Shown piece by piece: positions 1 to 5,036 of a DNA stretch of 6,818 nt. The first letter of the stretch is position 1. Every line of letters starts with the position of its first letter. A program made the position numbers and the translations under genes. Under the pieces are notes generated by a model. The model was not told the DNA's origin. It made no database searches and saw only the letters and a list, made by a program, of their open reading frames with translations. Source of the stretch: Bacteroidota bacterium. Its GTDB lineage: Bacteria; Bacteroidota; Bacteroidia; JAADEI01. The stretch is taken from the NCBI GenBank assembly GCA_024280615.1, contig JAJRPU010000108.1, positions 1 to 6,818 of the forward strand, read 5' to 3'.

Positions 1-368
1 TAATCAGGTTGGGATACCAGCACATTATCTATATCAACCCCAAGCTTTTGAGCGTAGTATGTATCAAAGGCATGTTCCGCATCAATAAATGCTACTATAC
101 CTCCTTGTTTCTGTGCCTCTGCCATAGCATGTATTGCAAGAGTGGTTTTACCAGAAGATTCCGGACCAAAGATTTCTATTATTCTTCCTCGTGGATAGCC
201 ACCAACTCCAATGGCTATGTCTAATCCTATGCTACCAGTGGGAATTACAGGGACTTCTTCAACTGGACGCTCACCCAGCTTTCTTATAACACCCTTTCCG
301 TAGCTTCTTTCCAAATAGTTAATAGCGTCCTTAAGGGCTTTTTGCCTATCAGATAAATTCGTACTCAT
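1..368 (-). CDS. recA: RecA recombinase, N-terminal part (runs off the left edge)
   Basis: RecA is the ATP-dependent strand-exchange protein of homologous recombination and activates the SOS response by promoting LexA cleavage. The window holds the first 122 codons; the C-terminal two thirds lie beyond base 1. Visible are the N-terminal helical region (about residues 5-35), the Walker A loop GPESSGKT (residues 68-75), and the FIDAEHAFD segment (94-102) whose Glu98 matches the catalytic glutamate of E. coli RecA (Glu96). The GVGGYPRGRIIEI stretch and the form DAEHAFD...YAQKLGVD are typical of Bacteroidota RecA. The ATG at 366-368 is chosen because it gives the usual short N-terminus and lies 14 nt after a TAAATTTG promoter-like element. 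The gene is 30 bp downstream of the CDGSH protein on the same strand, so it could be read both from its own promoter and by read-through. The reading frame is intact to the edge. Confidence 0.97.
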   Translation of the reverse strand, partial: MSTNLSDRQKALKDAINYLERSYGKGVIRKLGERPVEEVPVIPTGSIGLDIAIGVGGYPRGRIIEIFGPESSGKTTLAIHAMAEAQKQGGIVAFIDAEHAFDTYYAQKLGVDIDNVLVSQPD

Positions 369-382
369 AGTTATGTTTTCTT

Positions 383-390
383 CAAATTTA
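383..390 (-). promoter_or_regulatory. Possible Bacteroidota -7 element for recA
   Basis: The minus strand reads TAAATTTG, an exact match to the Bacteroidota -7 consensus TAnnTTTG, 14 nt before the recA ATG and overlapping nothing but the gap after the CDGSH gene. A TTTG at 402-405 is only 11 bp upstream, too close for a standard -33 element, so this rests on the -7 box alone. I see no recognisable LexA-type operator. Confidence 0.4.
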
Positions 391-398
391 CAAAAGTT

Positions 399-638
399 TT
401 ACAAATTGCGATGGGACCCATCACATAAAGGAGGCTTCTTAGTGTGTTTGCATAAACACAATGCCATTTTACGCTTTTTTTCAACAACGAATTTTACAGG
501 TTGGAACCCCGTCCCTTTGTGTGAACCATCACAAAAGGGTTGGTTCTTACTTCTGCCACAAGCACACCACCAGTATTCCCCAGGTTCCAGTTCTAAAACA
601 ACAGGTCGCTTATCTGCTATTACAGGCTTCTGTTCCAT
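399..638 (-). CDS. Tandem CDGSH-type iron-sulfur protein (CISD3/MiNT-like)
   Basis: This 79-residue protein has two copies of the CDGSH ligand motif CxCx2(S/T)x3PxCDGSH. The first uses Cys25, Cys27, Cys36 and His40; the second uses Cys61, Cys63, Cys72 and His76. Each set is the three-Cys, one-His ligand set of a [2Fe-2S] cluster, so two clusters in one chain are expected, as in the monomeric CISD3/MiNT group. Family members are linked to redox or iron-sulfur/electron transfer; a specific partner cannot be inferred. There is no signal peptide or membrane anchor, so it is probably cytoplasmic. The ATG at 636-638 is the only sensible start and gives a full-length protein ending right after the second motif (HRNL). 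It lies 36 bp after tRNA-Ser and 30 bp before recA on the same strand. I see no TAnnTTTG box in front of it, so it may be transcribed together with upstream genes. Confidence 0.92.
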   Translation of the reverse strand: MEQKPVIADKRPVVLELEPGEYWWCACGRSKNQPFCDGSHKGTGFQPVKFVVEKKRKMALCLCKHTKKPPLCDGSHRNL

Positions 639-674
639 TTTATTACTATTAAGAGAGGATTAAAAGTGCATTAG

Positions 675-765
675 CGGAGGGGGCGGGATTCGAACCCGCG
701 GTACGGGCTGTTACCCGTACTTGCGCTCTCCAGGCGCACCCCTTCGGCCGCTCGGGCACCCCTCC
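675..765 (-). tRNA. tRNA-Ser, anticodon GGA
   Basis: Read on the minus strand, 765 to 675 folds as a class II tRNA of 91 nt. The acceptor stem pairs GGAGGGG (759-765) with CCCCTCC (676-682), with discriminator G at 675. The anticodon loop CTGGAGA (727-733) carries anticodon GGA (729-731), which reads UCC and UCU serine codons. A long variable arm pairs GTACGGG with CCCGTAC, as expected for tRNA-Ser. The T arm is GCGGG-TTCGAAT-CCCGC. The 3' end continues with CTA, so CCA is not encoded and must be added by CCA-transferase. The gene sits between purN (24 bp away) and the CDGSH gene (36 bp away), all on one strand. Confidence 0.97.
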
Positions 766-789
766 TTCCACTATCCACAAAACATTTTC

Positions 790-1395
790 TTAACTGTGTT
801 CGGTTCCGTGAACGGTTTTGTTAATGAGTAAATCAATTATCACTGGATAGAACCTATGTTCTGTTTGATGTGTTTTGGCTGCCAAAGATTCAAGTGTCTC
901 GTTAGGTTCAAGGGGAAATACAAATTGTGCTATTATGGTTCCTTTGTCATATTCTTCATTTACATGATGTATAGTAACGCCACTAAAATTTTCTTTGTTT
1001 TCAAGAATGGCTTTAAAGACGTTGTCTCCATACATACCTTTTCCGCCGTATGCTGGCAAAAGAGAAGGATGCAAGTTAACAATTCTTCCTTTGTATTCTT
1101 GAATCACATTCTCGGGAATCTTTCTTAGAAATCCTGCGAGGACGATAAAGTCAATACTGTGTTGTTTTAGAACATTGAGAAGGGATTCTTTTATTTGAGA
1201 AGAGGGTATATATTCTACCTGTACATTATGCTTGGAAGCTCGCTGAATGACACCGGCTGTTTTTTTATTTGTAATCACTAGAACAACTTTTCCCAATTTA
1301 TCGGTATAATTGAAATACTTAATAAGCGCTTCTGCATTTGTTCCATTACCAGATGCTAAGACAGCTATTCTGATTGGTTTTGTTTTGTCGTTCAT
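790..1395 (-). CDS. purN: Phosphoribosylglycinamide formyltransferase (GAR transformylase)
   Basis: PurN transfers a formyl group from 10-formyl-tetrahydrofolate to glycinamide ribonucleotide, the third step of de novo purine synthesis in the cytoplasm. The 201-residue protein is of family length (E. coli PurN is 212). The substrate phosphate-binding loop ASGNGTN covers residues 14-20. The folate-binding region LAGFLRKI is at 86-93. The catalytic trio is intact: Asn107 and His109 in IVNLHPSLLPAYGGKG, and Asp150 in EEYDKGTII, matching E. coli Asn106, His108 and Asp144. The ATG at 1393-1395 overlaps the stop of the upstream CxxC membrane protein gene as ATGA, implying translational coupling. 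tRNA-Ser begins 24 bp after its stop. I see no promoter of its own, so it should be transcribed with the upstream small gene. Assignment is secure; the paralogous PurU is excluded because there is no N-terminal ACT domain. Confidence 0.97.
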   Translation of the reverse strand: MNDKTKPIRIAVLASGNGTNAEALIKYFNYTDKLGKVVLVITNKKTAGVIQRASKHNVQVEYIPSSQIKESLLNVLKQHSIDFIVLAGFLRKIPENVIQEYKGRIVNLHPSLLPAYGGKGMYGDNVFKAILENKENFSGVTIHHVNEEYDKGTIIAQFVFPLEPNETLESLAAKTHQTEHRFYPVIIDLLINKTVHGTEHS

Positions 1396-1640
1396 CCGTG
1401 GTCTTTAGCCGAATATTTGCGATAAATAAAGTATAAGGCGATTATCAGAATATAGGGAAACACAAATAGATAGATTATGCCAAGATTTAATGTTAAAGCT
1501 TTGTCCGAGCCTTCAAGAACAGACGTCTCAGCAGAGAGCTTGCACATTGCACATTGGGCAAATACACTGTTAATATAGATAATCATTAACAAAGATGCGA
1601 GAAACACCAAATTAAGCAAGCCCTTTTTAAACACTTGCAT
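1392..1640 (-). CDS. Small exported membrane protein with CxxC motif (CAMCK), function unknown
   Basis: This 82-residue protein has a basic start (MQVFKKG), a hydrophobic stretch at residues 9-28 that reads as a signal peptide with likely cleavage after VFA28, then QCAMCK with Cys30 and Cys33 just after the predicted cleavage site. A second hydrophobic stretch at about 54-73 (IIYLFVFPYILIIALYFIY) is a membrane segment, followed by a short basic tail. The picture is a tiny inner-membrane protein presenting a CxxC pair on the periplasmic side. I recall similar short proteins with QCAMC near the N-terminus in other Bacteroidota, without a known function; metal binding or thiol redox is inference from the CxxC only. 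Its stop overlaps the purN start (ATGA). Its ATG (1638-1640) lies only 19 nt after the SRP RNA, so there is almost no room for a separate promoter. The reading frame and overlap support a real gene. Confidence 0.85.
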   Translation of the reverse strand: MQVFKKGLLNLVFLASLLMIIYINSVFAQCAMCKLSAETSVLEGSDKALTLNLGIIYLFVFPYILIIALYFIYRKYSAKDHG

Positions 1641-1659
1641 TTAATTTAAAAGCTAAAAA

Positions 1660-1750
1660 GGCAGGGTTCCGCATCAGCCGCTCAACCGCCTTACCCTTGC
1701 TCCCTTTCGGGCCTGGGGGATTCGGCAGGAGCTGGCTATGCGGTCCTGCC
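1660..1750 (-). ncRNA. ffs: Signal recognition particle RNA, small bacterial (4.5S) type
   Basis: Read on the minus strand from 1750 to 1660, this 91-nt segment forms the long hairpin of bacterial SRP RNA, which binds Ffh and helps target nascent membrane proteins. The ends pair: GGCAGG with CCTGCC, then ACCGCAT with ATGCGG, and AGCC with GGCT. The apex shows the diagnostic Ffh-binding helix 8: CAGG (1712-1715), CCC, the GNRA tetraloop GAAA (1705-1708), GGG, and AGCA (1698-1701). The terminal stem is followed by five T residues (1655-1659), so the RNA end itself may work as a terminator. On the upstream side a TTTG at 1787-1790 could be a -33 element, but I cannot find a convincing -7 box, so no promoter is called. 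Exact ends are uncertain by a few bases. Confidence 0.93.
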
Positions 1751-1806
1751 ATTTTCTTAAAACGTTGGTCCGTAAATAAGAAGTTCCAAATAAAGAAATC
1801 TACAAT

Positions 1807-2235
1807 TTATTTCACTCTCACAAAACCAAATTGTAAATTCCCGTTATGGTAATTTGCAGGTAGATATTTTCTGTTTGCAATGTAAAGTGTTTGTGAAGTG
1901 AGTTCAATTATTGACCATTCTGTTGGTCCATCTTCATGTGGTAGTGGTGCGACGATAATGTGTCCTTGAGCGGTTAGTTTGATGGAATAAGATGTTTGAT
2001 AGATAACTTCATAAACACCGCTTCCGGGAGCACTTTCTTCAAAAATGGTTATTTGGGAGCCGTCAAATTCCCAGATGTAGCCTATTTTGTTTTTGTCTAT
2101 AGGAGTTTGTTTCCAGCGACCAACAATTCTTTTCTTAACAGGTTGCCATATCCACGTGTGACATGATGTATTAGCTATTGCTACAGCTGTCAGAACAATT
2201 AATATTGATGCCAATTTGCGTGCATGTAGCATCAT
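1807..2235 (-). CDS. Lipocalin-like exported protein, probable lipoprotein
   Basis: This 142-residue protein has an N-terminal basic segment (MMLHARK), a hydrophobic stretch (about 8-21) and a cysteine at position 25 (ANTSC). Export is likely. Lipid attachment at Cys25 is less certain because the -3 position is Asn rather than a small hydrophobic residue. The rest is predicted to be mostly beta: GRWKQ at 39-43 resembles the GxW signature of the first lipocalin strand, followed by alternating strands such as YIWEFDG, QITIFEE, YSIKLTA, HIIVAP, WSIIEL and LYIANRKYL. That fits the lipocalin-like domain proteins common in Bacteroidota envelopes, which mostly lack known ligands. Two adjacent ATGs start it (2233-2235 and 2230-2232); the first is used here. 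A strong Bacteroidota-type promoter lies 28 nt upstream. The SRP RNA begins 56 bp after its stop. Function is not assigned. Confidence 0.75.
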   Translation of the reverse strand: MMLHARKLASILIVLTAVAIANTSCHTWIWQPVKKRIVGRWKQTPIDKNKIGYIWEFDGSQITIFEESAPGSGVYEVIYQTSYSIKLTAQGHIIVAPLPHEDGPTEWSIIELTSQTLYIANRKYLPANYHNGNLQFGFVRVK

Positions 2236-2263
2236 TTGGATAAACCTTTTCCTTGTTAAAATA

Positions 2264-2295
2264 CAAAGTTATGAAAAATTGATAAAAATGCCAAA
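2264..2295 (-). promoter_or_regulatory. Bacteroidota-type promoter of the lipocalin-like gene
   Basis: The minus strand has TTTG at 2292-2295 as the -33 element, a 20-bp spacer, and TAACTTTG at 2264-2271, an exact match to the -7 consensus TAnnTTTG. Transcription should begin about 4-7 nt further on, leaving a leader of roughly 20-25 nt before the ATG at 2235. Both boxes and the spacing fit the housekeeping sigma factor of Bacteroidota. Confidence 0.75.
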
Positions 2296-2301
2296 GGGAA
2301 T

Positions 2302-2329
2302 TTTGACTACAAATAACTGCATATCTTTG
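2302..2329 (+). promoter_or_regulatory. Bacteroidota-type promoter of ftsX
   Basis: The plus strand has TTTG at 2302-2305 and TATCTTTG at 2322-2329, matching the -33 and -7 boxes. The 16-bp spacer is shorter than the common 19-21 bp, so the -33 assignment is weaker than the -7. The -7 box ends only 6 nt before the ATG at 2336, so the predicted transcript start is at or very close to the start codon. Confidence 0.6.
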
Positions 2330-2341
2330 ACATATATGTCA
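2328..2341. repeat. Perfect 14-bp palindrome at the ftsX start, possible operator
   Basis: TGACATATATGTCA is identical to its own reverse complement. It begins within the last two bases of the -7 box, covers the expected transcription start, and contains the proposed ftsX ATG (2336-2338). A palindrome placed here is positioned as an operator for a dimeric regulator, but no regulator is known and a palindrome of this size can occur by chance in a window of this length. Confidence 0.45.
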
Positions 2342-3196
2342 GGGAAAGGAAATTATGGAGGCTTTTATGCATTTGTAAGCATGACTATAATGTTGTTTCT
2401 GGCGGGGCTTCTTGCTTTTGTCTCTCTTTTTGCTTATGAATTGGGAATCTTTATAAAAGAGCAAATTGTAGTTAGTATTGAATTACATCCTGAAGTTGAT
2501 TCCACTCAGGTTAAGAAGGTATATGATTATTTTAAAAGCCAAGAATATGTGAAAGAAGTTGCCTTAATTGATAAAGAAAAAGCATTTGAGTTATTGAAGG
2601 AGGCTATGCCAGATATTGACCCTCAGTTGTTGGGATATAACCCTTTATTTGATGTCATAGAGGTCAGGCTCAAAGCTGACTATGTGTCGCCGGAGAGGGT
2701 TGAGGCGTTGGTGGGAGAATGGAAGGCTCGCTTTCCGTTCATTAGGAAAGTGATATACAATTCACAATTAATTGGCAAAATAGAGAATTACATTAAACGC
2801 GGTATGCTGATTTTGGGAGCGTTTACTTTGTCATTAGTTCTTTCAACGATTATTATAATCAATAGTACATTGAGATTGGCTATTTATACACGCAGATTTG
2901 TAATTAAGAATATGCAAATGGTAGGTGCTTCATGGTGGTTTATTGTTAGACCATTGCTTGGCAAGGCATTCTTGCTCGCTGTCTTTAGTTTTCTATTTTC
3001 AATTATCTTGATTGGACTCATTATGTATAAGCTGGTTGAGGTGTTCCCGGAACTCATGGTGTTTGTACAAAACAGAGAAAGGGAATTGATAATTATTGCA
3101 GGGGGATTGTTTGCCATAGGGGTTGTAGTGAGTGTGCTCACTACTTTCATTTCTGTGCTTAGATATTTGAGGATGCGAGTAGAGGACTTATATTAA
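2336..3196 (+). CDS. ftsX: Cell-division ABC transporter permease FtsX
   Basis: FtsX is the inner-membrane partner of the ATPase FtsE; in known systems the complex acts at the division site and controls peptidoglycan hydrolases through its extracytoplasmic loop. The 286-residue protein has the family layout: a first membrane segment (about 11-33), a large external domain (about 40-150) with the conserved GYNPLFDVIEVRL segment (100-112), then three membrane segments (about 155-178, 209-232, 251-273). Between segments two and three is the cytoplasmic coupling region NSTLRLAIYTRR...NMQMVGAS, typical of FtsX, and the protein ends with LRMRVEDLY. The ATG at 2336 is preferred because it gives the short N-terminus seen in Bacteroidota FtsX and follows a -7 box; in-frame ATGs at 2288 and 2216 would add residues and overlap the divergent promoter or gene. 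No ftsE is visible in the window. Confidence 0.93.
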   Translation: MSGKGNYGGFYAFVSMTIMLFLAGLLAFVSLFAYELGIFIKEQIVVSIELHPEVDSTQVKKVYDYFKSQEYVKEVALIDKEKAFELLKEAMPDIDPQLLGYNPLFDVIEVRLKADYVSPERVEALVGEWKARFPFIRKVIYNSQLIGKIENYIKRGMLILGAFTLSLVLSTIIIINSTLRLAIYTRRFVIKNMQMVGASWWFIVRPLLGKAFLLAVFSFLFSIILIGLIMYKLVEVFPELMVFVQNRERELIIIAGGLFAIGVVVSVLTTFISVLRYLRMRVEDLY

Positions 3197-3240
3197 GGAG
3201 TTTAGGTATTAACATGTGTAACATATTTTCTTACATACAC

Positions 3241-3248
3241 TAACTTTG
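3241..3248 (+). promoter_or_regulatory. Bacteroidota -7 element of icd, flanked by an inverted repeat
   Basis: TAACTTTG matches TAnnTTTG exactly and ends 20 nt before the icd ATG, leaving a leader of about 15 nt. A proper -33 TTTG is not seen at the usual distance; TGTG at 3215-3218 is the nearest. ACATAC (3233-3238) and GTATGT (3248-3253) form a 6-bp inverted repeat around the box, which could be an operator or chance. The whole 72-bp gap after ftsX shows no clear terminator. Confidence 0.6.
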
Positions 3249-3268
3249 TATGTGAAAAGTTTCATACA

Positions 3269-4558
3269 ATGGCAGAGAAGATAAGAAAAGAGGGTGGGAA
3301 GTTGATAGTGCCTGATAACCCTATAATTCCGTTTATTGAAGGAGATGGCATCGGGAAAGATATATGGAAGGCTGCTCAACCGGTGTTTGATGCCGCTGTT
3401 GAAAAGGCTTATGGTGGCAAAAAGAAGATTGAATGGCTGAAGGTTCTTGCCGGAGAAGAAGCATTTAAGCAAACTGGTGAGTGGCTTCCACAAGCAACAA
3501 TAGACACGATTAAAGAACATTTGGTTGCAATCAAAGGTCCATTGACGACGCCCGTCGGCGGAGGATTCCGTTCATTAAACGTTGCCCTTCGTCAAATCCT
3601 TGATTTATATGCGTGTGTGCGTCCGGTAAGGTGGTATAGGGGTGTTCCATCACCTTTGCGAAAACCTGACAATATCAATATGGTTATTTTCAGAGAGAAC
3701 ACGGAGGACATTTATGCCGGTATTGAATGGATGGCATACACGCCAGAAGTCAAGAAGGTCATTAAGTTCTTGATTGAAGAAATGGGTGTCAAAACAATTC
3801 GTTTTCCTGAAAGTTCATCTATTGGTGTAAAGCCCGTGTCGGAAGAGGGTAGTAAGCGATTGGTTAGAGCAGCAATTAGGTATGCTATTGACAACGGCTA
3901 TAAGAAAGTTACACTCGTTCACAAAGGAAACATTATGAAATATACCGAAGGTGCCTTCAGGAATTGGGGCTACGACGTCGCAGAAGAAGAATTTGGTGAT
4001 GTTACATTCACTTGGAGACAGTATGATAAAATCAAGGAGGAGAAAGGCAAAGAAGCAGCAGAAGCCGCACTGAAAGAAGCAGAAGAATCAGGAAAGATTA
4101 TCGTTGAAGACCTCATCGCAGACAACTTCCTTCAACAAATCATCATTAGACCACAAGATTTTGGTGTTATCGCTACACTTAATCTAAACGGAGACTATAT
4201 TTCCGATGCCGCTGCCGCTCTTGTCGGTGGAATAGGTATAGCACCTGGAGCAAACATTAACTACGATACCGGATACGCAATTTTTGAAGCCACTCACGGA
4301 ACTGCCCCTAAATATGCCGGGCTCAATAAGGTTAATCCATCCTCTATCATTCTTTCCGGGGCTTTAATGTTGGAATATCTTGGCTGGAACAAGGCTGCTG
4401 AATTAATACATAAAGCTCTTGAGAAAACCATTATGGATAAGACAGTTACCTATGATTTCCACAGGTTGATGGATGGAGCCACTTTGCTTAGTACTACTGA
4501 ATTCGGCGACGCAATAATCAAGAATATGGATGCTGTGCTGGAAACAAGTTCTGTGTAA
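3269..4558 (+). CDS. icd: NADP-dependent isocitrate dehydrogenase
   Basis: Icd oxidatively decarboxylates isocitrate to 2-oxoglutarate in the TCA cycle, producing NADPH. The 429-residue protein is of the homodimeric type I class (E. coli 416, Bacillus about 423). The substrate loop GGGFRSLNVALRQILDLY (98-114) contains Ser102, equivalent to E. coli Ser113, the site controlled by AceK. Catalytic Tyr149 (DIYAGIEW) and Lys219 (VHKGNIMKYTEG) match Tyr160 and Lys230. Metal ligands are Asp309 and Asp313 in NGDYISDAAA. NADP preference is shown by Lys348-Tyr349 (TAPKYAG), Tyr395 and Arg399 (VTYDFHRL). A Glu/Lys/Ala-rich helical insert at about 254-276 is present as in Bacillus-type enzymes and absent from E. 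coli. The ATG at 3269 lies after a short leader with no Shine-Dalgarno sequence. It appears to head the operon continuing into dut, 20 bp downstream. Confidence 0.97.
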   Translation: MAEKIRKEGGKLIVPDNPIIPFIEGDGIGKDIWKAAQPVFDAAVEKAYGGKKKIEWLKVLAGEEAFKQTGEWLPQATIDTIKEHLVAIKGPLTTPVGGGFRSLNVALRQILDLYACVRPVRWYRGVPSPLRKPDNINMVIFRENTEDIYAGIEWMAYTPEVKKVIKFLIEEMGVKTIRFPESSSIGVKPVSEEGSKRLVRAAIRYAIDNGYKKVTLVHKGNIMKYTEGAFRNWGYDVAEEEFGDVTFTWRQYDKIKEEKGKEAAEAALKEAEESGKIIVEDLIADNFLQQIIIRPQDFGVIATLNLNGDYISDAAAALVGGIGIAPGANINYDTGYAIFEATHGTAPKYAGLNKVNPSSIILSGALMLEYLGWNKAAELIHKALEKTIMDKTVTYDFHRLMDGATLLSTTEFGDAIIKNMDAVLETSSV

Positions 4559-4578
4559 GTAGGTTTTATGAAAGATTG

Positions 4579-5028
4579 ATGGCAGGAGAGAAAGTTAAAG
4601 TAAAGGTTATAAATAGGTCAAAGCATCCATTACCAGAGTATGAGACTTTAGGCAGTTCAGGCGTTGATGTGCGAGCCAACCTTGATGAACCAATTAAGTT
4701 AAAGCCACTGGAAAGGTCACTTATTCCAACGGGATTATATGTAGAGATTCCAGATGGATATGAAATTCAGGTTAGACCACGGAGCGGAATGGCTCCCAAA
4801 AAGGGAATAACCCTACTAAACACGCCAGGCACAATTGACTCAGACTACCGGGGAGAGATAAAAATCATCGTAATTAATCTATCTCAAGAGGAACAAGTTA
4901 TTGAAGATGGAGAACGGATAGCACAATTAGTGCTATGTCCAGTTGCCCGAATAGAGTGGGTTCCAGTTGAGGAATTGGCTGATTCGGACCGAGGAAAAGG
5001 AGGATTTGGACATACGGGATTTAAATAA
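4579..5028 (+). CDS. dut: Deoxyuridine 5'-triphosphate nucleotidohydrolase (dUTPase)
   Basis: Dut hydrolyses dUTP to dUMP and pyrophosphate, keeping uracil out of DNA and feeding dTMP synthesis. It works as a homotrimer. All five family motifs are present in the 149-residue protein: motif 1 SGVDVRA (27-33), motif 2 RPRSGMA (66-72), motif 3 GTIDSDYRG (84-92) with catalytic Asp87 and deoxyribose-selecting Tyr90, motif 4 GERIAQLV (111-118), and motif 5 RGKGGFGHTG (138-147), whose Phe143 stacks on the uracil. The ATG at 4579 is chosen over the in-frame TTG directly before it (4576). No Shine-Dalgarno sequence or promoter box is seen in the 20-bp gap after icd, so it is probably cotranscribed with icd. 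The nucleotidyltransferase starts 8 bp after the stop. Confidence 0.97.
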   Translation: MAGEKVKVKVINRSKHPLPEYETLGSSGVDVRANLDEPIKLKPLERSLIPTGLYVEIPDGYEIQVRPRSGMAPKKGITLLNTPGTIDSDYRGEIKIIVINLSQEEQVIEDGERIAQLVLCPVARIEWVPVEELADSDRGKGGFGHTGFK

Positions 5029-5036
5029 ATGGTGAT

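Noticed and set aside
373..663. Plus-strand reading frame of 96 codons opposite the CDGSH gene
   Set aside because: It is the complement of a protein with two intact CDGSH motifs and has no recognisable features of its own.
1751..1806. Promoter for the SRP RNA
   Set aside because: TTTG at 1787-1790 could be a -33 box, but nothing close to TAnnTTTG is seen at the right distance, so it is not called.
2216..2335. N-terminal extension of FtsX from the ATG at 2216 or 2288
   Set aside because: It would add 40 or 16 residues not typical of Bacteroidota FtsX, overlap the divergent gene or its promoter, and place a good -7 box inside the coding region. The ATG at 2336 fits better, though 2288 is not excluded.
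2884..3150. Minus-strand frame inside ftsX
   Set aside because: Shadow of the membrane-segment coding region; low-complexity composition and no promoter or domain.
3209..3520. Minus-strand frame over the ftsX-icd gap and start of icd
   Set aside because: Runs antisense through the icd N-terminus, is rich in Cys, Leu and Phe, and has no promoter box or family resemblance.
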